From JBEEMU01 sp043778315 (GTDB lineage Bacteria > Bacteroidota > Bacteroidia > Chitinophagales > Saprospiraceae), in contig JAYWGJ010000360.1 of assembly GCA_043778315.1 (NCBI GenBank), positions 1-16,670 on the forward strand: DNA of 16,670 nt, in the 5' to 3' direction. Every line of letters begins with the position of its first letter. The stretch's first letter is position 1. The notes below the pieces were generated by a model. It was given only the letters and a program-made list of their open reading frames with translations. It did no database searches and was not told where the DNA came from. The position numbers were made by a program, and so were the translations under genes. Below, in pieces: positions 1-7,111 of this stretch.

Positions 1-1
1 C

Positions 2-136
2 GCGGATTATCAGGGCTGGGACGGCAGTTTTCGCGGGCAGCCTGCCGCCGCCGATGTCTATATTTATGTCGCGAAAGTGGAATACGCTACGGGCGCAACG
101 GAAATATATAAAGGTGACGTGACATTAGCGCGATAA
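2..136 (+). CDS. C-terminal end of a CHU_C-type (gliding motility-associated C-terminal domain) surface protein, partial
   Basis: The window opens inside a reading frame whose last 44 codons are visible before a TAA at 134-136. The residues DYQGWDGSFRGQPAAADVY followed by a YVAKVEY strand and a final KGDVTLAR match the end of the gliding motility-associated C-terminal domain (CHU_C family), which acts as a T9SS secretion signal on very large Bacteroidota surface proteins. The body of the protein lies upstream of the window, so its function cannot be read. A strong hairpin terminator follows 28 bases after the stop. The family call is confident because the G-W-D-G-x-x-x-G-x-x-A-x-x-D-V-Y pattern is complete. 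Confidence 0.85.
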   Translation, partial: ADYQGWDGSFRGQPAAADVYIYVAKVEYATGATEIYKGDVTLAR

Positions 137-164
137 GCGATTACTGATTTAGATTACAACAAAA

Positions 165-198
165 AAAAGCCGCAACCCTTACTCGGGCTGCGGCTTTT
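165..198. terminator. Bidirectional intrinsic terminator
   Basis: A 14-bp inverted repeat (AAAAGCCGCAACCC against GGGCTGCGGCTTTT, one mismatch) encloses the loop TTACTC. It lies between the CHU_C-type gene on the plus strand and the T9SS protein on the minus strand, which converge here. The arms give a T-run on both strands, with eight T on the minus strand, so it can end transcription from both sides. Confidence 0.85.
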
Positions 199-228
199 CT
201 TATTGATTTTATTGTAAATAAAACAAAA

Positions 229-1278
229 TTACATCTTCACTAACGACTGCGTCACCGCGAAGTTGTCGCCTAATATGCGCACATAATAGTTGCCGTTGAT
301 TAGGTTTTCGGTCGGTATAGCGATAGTATTAGTGCCTTCGGCGTAGCTGCTGCGGGTGCTGCTTGCTACTTTCTGACCGAGTGTGTTATACACCTCTACC
401 ATTATATTTTCGGTTTGTGGCAACTGCATTTGCGCTTGCGCGGTGTGTGCAGTTGGGTTCGGCGCGATAGTGAGCGCGTAGCCTTTCGGCAAACGGTTTT
501 GCGTCGGCGTGCTGTACGAAGCTACTACGGTGAGGTTATCTACGGCGATTGCGTTGTCTGTACCTCTATCGTCTTTGTCCAAAAAGCGCAAGAAAAATTC
601 TTGTCCTGGCGCGATGCTCACGGGTAGCGCGTAGCTCACGGTGGCGAAATTACCTGCCGCGTTGCCGTCTATTTTGCTCCCCGCAACGGTATTTGTGTTG
701 TTCGGGCTTGGTGCGAATAGCTGCGGCACATCTACAAAACCAGCGGCCGTAGCGTCGGTGAGGTTGGCACCAACCAGATACGCCACAAAAATAGTGTCGC
801 CGTTATTGCCAAAAACGCCACCTGTGGTAGTGCCGCCCTGACGAAACTGCTTCACCGTATAGTTGATATTTAGGCTGCTGATGTCGGTAGTGCCGTTGTT
901 TTTCATACGCACGCCGTAGTTGATATTGCCTACGGCAACGCTGTTGAGGCAGCCGAGTGAACGGTCGTTCGCGCCGTTTACCGAGCCAAAACTATACAGT
1001 CCACCCGCGTTGCCGCTGCCGTCGCACACGCCGTATTTCAAGGCGGCAGCCACCGTCGAGGTGCTGTACGCGCTGTTCGTCACCTTCACATACCACGAGC
1101 CGAGCGTCGAGTTGTCCGTCCACGTCAGTGTGTTAATGCAAGTACCTGCCGCGTTAGTCGTATCGGCTAAGGTGTTAAAATTTTCGGTGTAGCTGCTCAT
1201 GATGTTCGTGAAACTGATTTGCGCCATCGCCGTTAGGCTGCACGAAACAGCCAAAATTAAGGTAAAGATTTTTTTCAT
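229..1278 (-). CDS. Secreted protein with T9SS type A sorting domain
   Basis: The 349-residue protein begins with a classical signal peptide (MKKIFTLILAV...LTAMAQ, cleavage probably near residue 20). It ends with a T9SS type A sorting domain of about 80 residues, marked by the APNPT motif near residue 275, the VYNTLGQKV strand, and a final NGNYYVRI...SLVKM. The middle (about residues 22-260) is rich in Asn, Thr, Gly and Ser and looks like a beta-sandwich; it contains DNAIAVDNLTV, as seen in concanavalin-like or choice-of-anchor type domains, but I see no catalytic motif. Known biology of the family: export by Sec, then T9SS-dependent secretion or attachment to the cell surface. The substrate or ligand is unknown. 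The gene shares the terminator at 165-198 with the gene converging on it. Confidence 0.85.
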   Translation of the reverse strand: MKKIFTLILAVSCSLTAMAQISFTNIMSSYTENFNTLADTTNAAGTCINTLTWTDNSTLGSWYVKVTNSAYSTSTVAAALKYGVCDGSGNAGGLYSFGSVNGANDRSLGCLNSVAVGNINYGVRMKNNGTTDISSLNINYTVKQFRQGGTTTGGVFGNNGDTIFVAYLVGANLTDATAAGFVDVPQLFAPSPNNTNTVAGSKIDGNAAGNFATVSYALPVSIAPGQEFFLRFLDKDDRGTDNAIAVDNLTVVASYSTPTQNRLPKGYALTIAPNPTAHTAQAQMQLPQTENIMVEVYNTLGQKVASSTRSSYAEGTNTIAIPTENLINGNYYVRILGDNFAVTQSLVKM

Positions 1279-1350
1279 GTAAAAATGAATTAGAATTGAT
1301 TTAAAATGATAATTATTTACGATTGGTTTTGATAAAATTTATTGATTTCG

Positions 1351-1387
1351 CTGCATTTTATTCTGTACGGGTTAAAACCCATACGCC
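1351..1387. repeat. REP-like palindrome, degenerate copy next to the rbfA stop
   Basis: A near-palindrome GTACGGGTTAAAACCCATAC (1365-1384), preceded by TGCATTTTATTCT, resembles the right arm of the fuller elements at 6376-6438 and 9031-9094. The left arm is only weakly recognisable around 1318-1340. It ends 7 bases before the rbfA stop codon, the same placement as the other copies, and may help end rbfA transcripts. Confidence 0.5.
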
Positions 1388-1394
1388 CAGCCGC

Positions 1395-1811
1395 TTAAAC
1401 CTCCGCTTCGTAGCCCTCCAATTTGTAGTCCTCGTCGGTGCGCCCGTCGCCCATCTGCTCGTCTTTATGCAGCGTATCGAACACGCCGCGTAGGCGGTAC
1501 ATCTCGTCGAGCGTATCGTCCAAATAGAAATTGATGGTCGGCATACGCCGCAACTGATGCCGCATTCGCGTAGCGAGGGCTTGTCGGATAGTATCGCTTT
1601 CGGCGGTAATCATATCCACCACAAACTGCTTGCCTTCGGTGTTATATACACTAAGGTAAATTTTGGCGAGCATGAGGTCGGGTGCCATTTTCACCTCCGT
1701 AACCGTCACCAAGGTCTGCACACCATATATATAGCCGCCTTGTAGTCGCAGCACTTCGCTTATTTCTTTTTGTAGGAGCGTGCCTACTTGCAATTGTCTT
1801 TTGGTTGCCAT
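1395..1811 (-). CDS. rbfA: Ribosome-binding factor A
   Basis: The 138-residue protein has the RbfA pattern. An N-terminal helix (residues 4-24) carries QVGTLLQKEISEVLR. Next come VTVTEVKMAPDLMLAKIYLSVYN (residues 35-57), a central helix with IRQALATRMRHQLRRMP, and the closing INFYLDDTLDEM strand and turn. RbfA is a single KH-like domain that binds the immature 30S subunit and helps 16S rRNA 5'-end maturation, notably in the cold. The acidic C-terminal tail after residue 115 is of the usual variable kind, and the length is typical of Bacteroidota RbfA. It lies 74 bases downstream of the lipoprotein gene on the same strand and may share its transcript. Confidence 0.93.
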   Translation of the reverse strand: MATKRQLQVGTLLQKEISEVLRLQGGYIYGVQTLVTVTEVKMAPDLMLAKIYLSVYNTEGKQFVVDMITAESDTIRQALATRMRHQLRRMPTINFYLDDTLDEMYRLRGVFDTLHKDEQMGDGRTDEDYKLEGYEAEV

Positions 1812-1841
1812 TTTTTATTTTTTTGTTAATATTTTTTTCAC

Positions 1842-1886
1842 TGAATACTAATCATTAATCACTAAACATTAATCGTTAATCACTAT
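1842..1886. repeat. Imperfect short direct repeats (TAATCA/TTAATC motif)
   Basis: Between the lipoprotein gene and rbfA the sequence repeats variations on CATTAATCACTAA: ACTAATCATTAATCACTAAA, then CATTAATCGTTAATCACT. The unit length is irregular (about 7-18 bases). It may be simple replication slippage; no protein-coding or RNA function is visible. Confidence 0.45.
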
Positions 1887-2752
1887 CAAAGTGCTTTCCT
1901 CCGCCAAACGATGGCATCTACTTTTTTGTTTGCCAATCCTGCGGGGTCTTTCGGATTTGCGCCCAATTCAAAAAGATAGCCGATGTGGGATTGTGGCGCA
2001 AATAGATAAAATAAATCTACATCGTTTTTGTTCACCAAACCGCTACGCGCCGCTTTCACTTCCGCAAACGTCATGCCTACTTTTACGCCGTACTGGTCGG
2101 TCGCTTCGGGGTGATTTAAGGTTGCTTCGCTGATGTTAAAAGTGGTGTCGGTGCTAATACGGACTGTGCCGAAGCCGCGCCGCCATTCGCAATTGCTTTC
2201 GTCATTGTCCGAGTCAGTTTGCGTGTAAGTAAACCCCTTAAATTTGGTGCGCATCTGCTCTTCGGTAAGCACTATCGGCGCGGTGAAAGGCAGAAACGAA
2301 AACCCCGTTTCGCTTAGGCGCAACGACACATCTTTAGGCACCGCTGCACAATTATTTTTGGCATCTAAGGGACGAACCACGATTATTTTTTGGACTTGTA
2401 GTACGCTGTCGTAGTTCATCGCCATACCCAAACTATCTGCCGAAATAGCAATAGCACGCAGTTCTATATACGCACCTTGTAGGTTAGTTGCGCCCAATTT
2501 TTTTATTTCTGCCATCAACGCCTGTGTAGTGTCGGTGAGCAACATTAAGGCTTGCGTGTTGCAATCTACAAACTCGGTGACTTCGTCGTTTTTGGCAATC
2601 ATGCCTCTGTACGTTCGGTACGGCGTTGCGGCAAGCCCTACCTTCGGGTCGCGCACACAACTACTCAAACTGTTTGTTATTATAATTATAAATAATAAAG
2701 CGAGGGAAAAGGTAAGTGATTTTGTGATTTTCATAAGGTTCTGATTAGGCAT
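1886..2752 (-). CDS. Lipoprotein of unknown function
   Basis: The protein has 288 residues if counted from the first ATG, but the ATG at codon 7 (2734) gives a cleaner signal: MKITKSL, a hydrophobic stretch of about 15 residues, and the lipobox LSSC with the lipidated Cys at residue 32 of the long form. This predicts a membrane-anchored lipoprotein. The mature part has no motif I recognise. A C-terminal stretch GVKVGMTFAEVKAARSG resembles the short segments found near the ends of several small envelope proteins but does not set a function. It ends in TGA, which confirms TGA as a stop here. It is followed by rbfA at 74 bases; a functional link is not implied. Confidence 0.7.
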   Translation of the reverse strand: MPNQNLMKITKSLTFSLALLFIIIITNSLSSCVRDPKVGLAATPYRTYRGMIAKNDEVTEFVDCNTQALMLLTDTTQALMAEIKKLGATNLQGAYIELRAIAISADSLGMAMNYDSVLQVQKIIVVRPLDAKNNCAAVPKDVSLRLSETGFSFLPFTAPIVLTEEQMRTKFKGFTYTQTDSDNDESNCEWRRGFGTVRISTDTTFNISEATLNHPEATDQYGVKVGMTFAEVKAARSGLVNKNDVDLFYLFAPQSHIGYLFELGANPKDPAGLANKKVDAIVWRRKAL

Positions 2753-2867
2753 TTCGGGGTGTGAAAATGCTTAGGTTTTGGGATTGGATTACATAAGAAA
2801 ACTGGTTCAAGATAATAAACAGCACACAAAAATACAACCTAAAAATGAAAAAAACAAATTGTTTTCA

Positions 2868-2895
2868 AATATATATAAACTAATATATATAAACT
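2868..2895. repeat. Perfect 14-bp tandem duplication
   Basis: AATATATATAAACT occurs twice head to tail in the AT-rich spacer between the lipoprotein gene and the downstream end of the glycosyltransferase gene. It is probably slippage; no role is evident. Confidence 0.6.
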
Positions 2896-2916
2896 AATGG
2901 TGACTAACGGATTATA

Positions 2917-3663
2917 TTACGTCATGCGATGCCATACAGCGCGTACCGCGATGTAAAGGTGCGCCCAAAGCGTCGCACCCAAGCCGTAGTGTTTTTGCAT
3001 GATGTTAAACCGTCCTTGCAGCGAGGCGCGATGCCGCTGCTTTGACACGCCGCCGACCAAAAAATCAGCAAGTATCGCGTTCGTATTTGTGGTAGTTTTG
3101 GCGCGTCGGAGTACCGTTATCACCCAGTCTATATCCGCCGAAAGATTGTCGGTAACGTATGGCGGACAAAGGCTGCGGCGCGCCACAAACGCTTGATGGC
3201 ACACCACCATTCCGTAGCGGAGCGACCGCCAATCGAGGGTTTCGGGTAGCTGCTGCGTCGTGCGTTCGCTGCGTGTCCCGAGCGGTTCGCGGCGGTCGTT
3301 CACGAGCGTCACCTCGCCAAAAAATACATCGGTCGGCGCGTCGGTGCTGTTGTATTTTGCCACCATTTTAGCAACGGTATCGGGCGTGTGCAGCGTGTCG
3401 CCTGCGTTCATAAACCAGACGAAGTCGCCTGTTGCGGCAAGCAAACCTTTGTTCATCGCATCATACAAACCGATATCTTTTTCTGTCACGAAATACGCCA
3501 ACTCCGCTTGGTATTTTGCTATAATACCGAGCGTTCGGTCGCGGCTTGCGCCGTCGATAATCAGGTATTCTATATTCGAATAAGTCTGTTGAAGTACACT
3601 TTTTATGGTGTCTTCGAGTACCGCTTCGCCGTTGTAAACTACGGTTATTATGCTGATTTTCAG
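2917..3663 (-). CDS. Family 2 glycosyltransferase (WcaA-like), start codon non-standard
   Basis: From the CTG at 3663 the frame encodes 248 residues, the usual size for single-domain GT-A glycosyltransferases. The N-terminus KISIITVVYN is the nucleotide-binding first strand. DGASRDRT (from residue 37) is the DGxS motif, DIGLYDAMNKG follows, and FMNAGD (84-89) stands where the metal-binding DxD-like motif lies. This family transfers a sugar from a nucleotide sugar to glycans of LPS, O-antigen, capsule or a glycoprotein; the acceptor cannot be told. No ATG, GTG or TTG lies between the upstream in-frame TAA and the first conserved strand. Starting at the internal TTG at 3501 would delete the nucleotide-binding half. 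Either CTG is used or the start was lost. It follows the M20 dipeptidase by 93 bases on the same strand. Confidence 0.8.
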   Translation of the reverse strand: MKISIITVVYNGEAVLEDTIKSVLQQTYSNIEYLIIDGASRDRTLGIIAKYQAELAYFVTEKDIGLYDAMNKGLLAATGDFVWFMNAGDTLHTPDTVAKMVAKYNSTDAPTDVFFGEVTLVNDRREPLGTRSERTTQQLPETLDWRSLRYGMVVCHQAFVARRSLCPPYVTDNLSADIDWVITVLRRAKTTTNTNAILADFLVGGVSKQRHRASLQGRFNIMQKHYGLGATLWAHLYIAVRAVWHRMT

Positions 3664-3756
3664 GGCGTTGATGGGTCGAGGATTTTTTTATGATGATAGT
3701 AAAATAAACCTTTACGAAGTTTCGAGGGCTTCGCAAAGGCGCGTAGTTTCCGCTAT

Positions 3757-5142
3757 TTATTTTTTCATTTCTGCGTAATATTGATAGAAATAAGGAATGG
3801 TTTCGATGCCTTTATAAAAGTTGAATAAGCCGTAATGCTCGTCGGGCGAGTGAATAGCGTCGCTATCTAATCCGAAGCCCATCAACACCGATTTTAAGCC
3901 CAAAATCTGCTCAAATAAGGCGATAATGGGTATGCTGCCGCCGCCACGCGTCGGTATTGGCGTTTTGCCAAAAGTGGTAGTGAGTGCTTTTTCGGCAGCG
4001 CGATACTCGATGCTGTCGGTCGGCGTGAGGACGGGTTGCCCGCCGTGATGCGGCGTAACGACGACCTTCACGTTGGCAGGCGCGATGCTCAAAAAGTGGT
4101 CGGTAAATAGCTGCGTGACGCGGTCGGGGTCTTGATTTGGCACGAGCCGCATACTTATTTTGGCGAAAGCCTTAGCGGGCAAAACCGTTTTCGCGCCCTT
4201 GCCGATGTAGCCGCCCCAGATGCCGTTGCAGTCCAAAGTAGGGCGTATAGATGTGCGCTCGATGGTGGTGTAGCCTGCTTCGCCCCACACGTCGCCGAGT
4301 TCGAGGTCGGCTTTGTAAGCATCGATAGAAAACGGCACTTTATTGAGTGCTTCGCGCTCCGCCGCCGTCAAATCTACTACATCGTCGTAGAAATTTTTGA
4401 TGGTAATATGATTGTTTTCGTCGTGTAGCGACGCTATCATTTTCGCTAAAATATTGATAGGATTAGCGACTGCGCCGCCGTAAAGTCCCGAATGCAAGTC
4501 GCGTTTCGGTCCCGTTACTTCTACTTCTACATAGCTCAATCCGCGCAAACCGACCTCGATAGACGGACAATCATTAGCAATAATACCTGTATCAGACACC
4601 AAAATCACGTCTGCCGCAAGGCGGTTTTTGTGGTCTTTGAGCCACTGCCCGAGATGCACCGAGCCTACTTCCTCCTCGCCTTCAAACATGAATTTGACGT
4701 TGCAAGTGAGCGTATTGGTTTGCACCATCGCCTCAAAAGCCTTGATGTGCATATATATTTGTCCTTTGTCGTCGCAGGCTCCGCGCGCGAAAATCGCGCC
4801 TTCGGGGTGCGTGGGCGTGGTGCGCACTACTGGCTCGAAGGGCGGCGAAGTCCACAGCTCTATCGGGTCGGGCGGCTGCACGTCGTAGTGACCATATACG
4901 AGTATGGTGGGCGCGGTGTCGCTGACGTGCTTAGTCGCGAACACCATCGGGTGACCTGCCGTTTCGCTGATTTCGACGTGGTCGCAGCCTGCGGTTTGCA
5001 GCGCGTCGCGCACCCATTCGGCGGCGCGGCGCACGTCTTGTTGGTAGGCTGGGTCGGCACTGACGCTCGGAATGCGGAGCAGTTCGCAGAGTTCGTCGGT
5101 GAACCGTTGCTTGTTGCCGTTAAGGTAGTTAGTGGTTTGCAT
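3757..5142 (-). CDS. M20 family dipeptidase (zinc-dependent)
   Basis: The 461-residue protein carries the full metallopeptidase M20 signature. YGHYDVQP (84-90) supplies zinc ligand His85 and Asp87, and GACDDKG (121-127) the bridging Asp124. FEGEEEVGS (153-161) carries the catalytic base and neighbouring Glu, LVSDTG the Asp184 ligand, and DAIHSPDE near the C-terminus the final His. The middle (about residues 200-330) is the dimerisation or lid domain, with DLHSGLYGG supplying the conserved His217. Length and motif order fit the M20A cytosolic dipeptidase (carnosinase or CNDP-like) branch. No signal peptide is present, so a cytoplasmic role in dipeptide breakdown is likely. The exact substrate is not readable. 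The 231-residue frame on the opposite strand is only a shadow. Confidence 0.92.
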   Translation of the reverse strand: MQTTNYLNGNKQRFTDELCELLRIPSVSADPAYQQDVRRAAEWVRDALQTAGCDHVEISETAGHPMVFATKHVSDTAPTILVYGHYDVQPPDPIELWTSPPFEPVVRTTPTHPEGAIFARGACDDKGQIYMHIKAFEAMVQTNTLTCNVKFMFEGEEEVGSVHLGQWLKDHKNRLAADVILVSDTGIIANDCPSIEVGLRGLSYVEVEVTGPKRDLHSGLYGGAVANPINILAKMIASLHDENNHITIKNFYDDVVDLTAAEREALNKVPFSIDAYKADLELGDVWGEAGYTTIERTSIRPTLDCNGIWGGYIGKGAKTVLPAKAFAKISMRLVPNQDPDRVTQLFTDHFLSIAPANVKVVVTPHHGGQPVLTPTDSIEYRAAEKALTTTFGKTPIPTRGGGSIPIIALFEQILGLKSVLMGFGLDSDAIHSPDEHYGLFNFYKGIETIPYFYQYYAEMKK

Positions 5143-5226
5143 GAAATATGGATTTTAAAAATAAATGAAATAAAAGAGAGTTGTTGATAAACGCAGGGCA
5201 AATTTTTAGGGATAAAGTGTTTTTTC

Positions 5227-5482
5227 TTTTTAAACGCAAAAAAGGTTTTTTTAAACGCAGAGAAGCAAAGAGGCAGAGAAAAAGGAGGTTAAGAGAAAGT
5301 TTTTAAACGCAAAAAAAAAAGTTTTAAACGCAGAGAAGCAAAGAGGCGGAGAGGCGGAGAAAAAGGAGGTTAAGAGAAAGTTTTTAAACGCAAAAAAAGT
5401 TTTTTTAAACGCAGAGAAGCGGAGAGGCAAAGAGGCAGAGCGGAGGATTTTTTAAATGCAAAGAAACAAAGTGAGCAGAAGT
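5227..5482. repeat. Purine-rich tandem repeat, about 73-81 bp unit, three copies plus decayed tail
   Basis: Units begin with TTTTTAAACGCAAAAAA, continue as TTTTAAACGCAGAGAAGC plus variants of AAAGAGGCRGAG, and end GGAGGTTAAGAGAAAG. Unit 1 is 5227-5299, unit 2 is 5300-5380 (with an extra GGCGGAGA), and unit 3 is 5381 to about 5450, losing its end. A decayed remnant (TTTAAATGCAAAGAAACAAAG) runs to about 5482. No start-to-stop frame covers it. It fills most of the 483-base gap between the divergent M20 dipeptidase and the secreted protein, where nothing else is visible except the promoter at 5581. Confidence 0.8.
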
Positions 5483-5580
5483 TTTTTTATTGCTATCTAA
5501 ACAAAATAGTGCCAAATGAAATACTGACAAAATAAAATTATTTTAAGGCACAAAATTATAAAAAATAAAAAATTATTGCT

Positions 5581-5588
5581 TAGTTTTG
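5581..5588 (+). promoter_or_regulatory. Bacteroidota-type -7 element (TAGTTTTG)
   Basis: TAGTTTTG matches TAnnTTTG and lies 37 bases before the ATG of the secreted protein at 5626. A clear -33 TTTG at the usual distance is not visible, so the call rests on the -7 box and the position. Confidence 0.45.
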
Positions 5589-5625
5589 TACAATAATTTA
5601 TAATCAAAACAAAAAATAAAGCATT

Positions 5626-6351
5626 ATGATTAAAAAAAGCATTCTTTTCGTGTTTGTGATGCTGTCGTTTGCGGCGCAAGCGCAAAAGGAAACTGTCGAA
5701 GAAGTTATTGCAGCCGCAGATGTTGCTGGCACTCTCTTCTGCGGGTGTGCAGACGCAATGATAGCACTAAATAGTAAAATGGAAGCGGCACGGAACAGCT
5801 CCGAACAATTATCAGCTCTGGCAAAACAAATGACCATTGCAGGTACGCAATTTGAAGATTGCTCTAGGGAATTAAATAAAAAATATGCTTATCGAAAAAA
5901 TGATAAAATATTTCAAGCAGAGGTACTTAGGACAATGACAAAAAAGTGCAGAGATGTGGTAAAAGCTATGTACTACGAGGTTAGTATCGATAAATATCAG
6001 AGCAGCCTTGATAGTGCTGCAAGTACAGATAGTCGGCTTTTACTAACGGACGCAAATAAAATAAATCCCTACACTATCAATGCGCCTTATTTTGTAGGCG
6101 GTTGGGTTATCGTAGATACAGGTGATGTATTAAGTTTTACGCTTGACGGTAATAGTACTACGATATTTGCCGACGGAAGTATTAGCCAAAGTACTTGGTT
6201 TTATAAAGAAGGCATACTCACAACCAATGATTATAAACCAAAAACACGACAATTAGCGCGATGCGACGACAATTCATTTGAATATGTGACTTATGGTGAT
6301 GATAAACTGCATAAAGTAGTTCGGTATAAAGGGGAAAGGAAACGAAATTAG
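5626..6351 (+). CDS. Secreted protein of unknown function with Cys-containing N-terminal helical region
   Basis: A 241-residue protein with a clear Sec signal peptide (MIKKSILFVFVMLSFAAQAQ). The mature N-terminal half is helical and has four cysteines (39, 41, 79 and 108) in the arrangement CGC...FEDC...KKC, suggesting disulphides or metal binding in the periplasm. The C-terminal half begins GGWVIVDTGDVLSFTLDGN and continues with FADGSISQSTWFY, a pattern typical of small lipocalin-like or beta-barrel domains. I cannot name the family or a function. It is monocistronic: its own promoter-like box lies upstream, and ruvC converges on it with a palindromic element between the two. Confidence 0.65.
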   Translation: MIKKSILFVFVMLSFAAQAQKETVEEVIAAADVAGTLFCGCADAMIALNSKMEAARNSSEQLSALAKQMTIAGTQFEDCSRELNKKYAYRKNDKIFQAEVLRTMTKKCRDVVKAMYYEVSIDKYQSSLDSAASTDSRLLLTDANKINPYTINAPYFVGGWVIVDTGDVLSFTLDGNSTTIFADGSISQSTWFYKEGILTTNDYKPKTRQLARCDDNSFEYVTYGDDKLHKVVRYKGERKRN

Positions 6352-6375
6352 GTTTTATTATGTAATATTTTTTTA

Positions 6376-6438
6376 TGGTGTTCGAGTTTCAACCCTAACT
6401 TATTTTGATTTGTTCGGGTTGAAACCCGAACGTCGTTC
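6376..6438. repeat. REP-like palindromic element between the secreted protein and ruvC
   Basis: The left arm GTTCGAGTTTCAACCCTAAC (6380-6399) and right arm GTTCGGGTTGAAACCCGAAC (6412-6431) are reverse complements with two mismatches around an AT-rich loop. Each arm is itself near-palindromic around GGGTTNAAACCC. CGTCGTTCCC follows and abuts the ruvC stop codon. The same architecture occurs at 9031-9094 and, in part, at 1351-1387. Lying between converging genes, it may also act as a terminator. Confidence 0.7.
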
Positions 6439-6440
6439 CC

Positions 6441-7007
6441 CTATCCTTTTTTCGTTTTTTCGGCTGCTTTCGCCGCAAAATCTTTCCAATCCTTAAACTT
6501 CCCGCCGCCGCCAAGCGCAGAACTCGATTTATAATAGTGGCACATTGCAACCGCCAAGGCATCGGTCGCGTCTAAGTATTCAGTGAAGATGTCGCGACGG
6601 AAGGTCTGCTCCAACATACGCGCTACTTGCTCTTTGGTAGCGTTGCCGTTGCCCGTCACAGACTGTTTCACCGATTTGGGCGAGTACTCGTCGATGCTCA
6701 AACCCGATACCAAACCCGCCGCCATCGCTACGCCTTGTGCGCGCCCGAGCTTGAGCATCGCTTGTACGTTTTTACCGAAAAAAGGTGCCTCGAGTGCCAT
6801 TTCGGTCGGCGAAAAATGCTGAATTATTTTATCAATATTCACATATATTTCTTTGAGTTTGGCGGGATGGTCTTCCAAATGCTGCATTTTGAGTACATCG
6901 ATGCCGATGATGCGAAACTCCTTGTTCACAACCTCTATCACGGCGTAGCCCAAAATATTGGTGCCTGGGTCGATGCCGATGACGCGGCGACTTTCTAATG
7001 TTTTCAT
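6441..7007 (-). CDS. ruvC: Crossover junction endodeoxyribonuclease RuvC
   Basis: The 188-residue protein opens RVIGIDPGTNILGYAV, with the first catalytic Asp13. It contains ALEAPFFGKNVQAMLKLGRAQG with catalytic Glu73, EYSPKSVKQSVTGNGNATKEQV, and DATDALAVAMCHYY with Asp146 and Asp149. All four acidic residues of the RNase H-like active site are in place. RuvC cuts Holliday junctions symmetrically after RuvAB branch migration, in the cytoplasm. The Lys-rich tail (FKDWKDFAAKAAEKTKKG) is a normal extension. It is single, divergent from the membrane protein gene at 7112, and followed by the palindromic element at 6376-6438. Confidence 0.96.
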   Translation of the reverse strand: MKTLESRRVIGIDPGTNILGYAVIEVVNKEFRIIGIDVLKMQHLEDHPAKLKEIYVNIDKIIQHFSPTEMALEAPFFGKNVQAMLKLGRAQGVAMAAGLVSGLSIDEYSPKSVKQSVTGNGNATKEQVARMLEQTFRRDIFTEYLDATDALAVAMCHYYKSSSALGGGGKFKDWKDFAAKAAEKTKKG

Positions 7008-7033
7008 AGTCGTTGAATATTACTTTTATAAAA

Positions 7034-7041
7034 CAAAGATA
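7034..7041 (-). promoter_or_regulatory. Bacteroidota-type -7 element for ruvC (TATCTTTG)
   Basis: Read on the minus strand this is TATCTTTG, an exact TAnnTTTG match ending 27 bases before the ruvC ATG. No well-spaced -33 TTTG is evident. Confidence 0.5.
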
Positions 7042-7083
7042 CAAAAATAATCCAATTATTTCTATAAATAGCAAGACTAATAG

Positions 7084-7091
7084 TAGTTTTG
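7084..7091 (+). promoter_or_regulatory. Bacteroidota-type -7 element (TAGTTTTG), supports start at 7112
   Basis: TAGTTTTG lies 20 bases before the ATG at 7112. The earlier ATG at 7013 would place this promoter inside the coding region, so it argues for the shorter protein. Confidence 0.45.
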
Positions 7092-7111
7092 TGGTTAATA
7101 AGCAACGAATT

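Noticed and set aside
3461..3736. A 91-residue frame upstream of and overlapping the glycosyltransferase, as a frameshifted N-terminus
   Set aside because: Its sequence has no glycosyltransferase motif, whereas the conserved N-terminus KISIITVVYN lies in the main frame. The problem is the missing start codon, not a frameshift.
4492..5187. A 231-residue open frame opposite the M20 dipeptidase
   Set aside because: It is fully antisense to a gene with complete catalytic motifs, has no recognisable domain and shows the composition expected of a shadow frame.
5227..5482. Possible CRISPR array
   Set aside because: Units are 73-81 bp and repeat along their whole length; there are no unique spacers of constant size and no cas genes nearby.
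7013..7111. N-terminal 33-residue extension of the membrane protein
   Set aside because: It is polar, Asn/Lys-rich, overlaps the ruvC promoter region and contains a promoter-like box; the start at 7112 is better.
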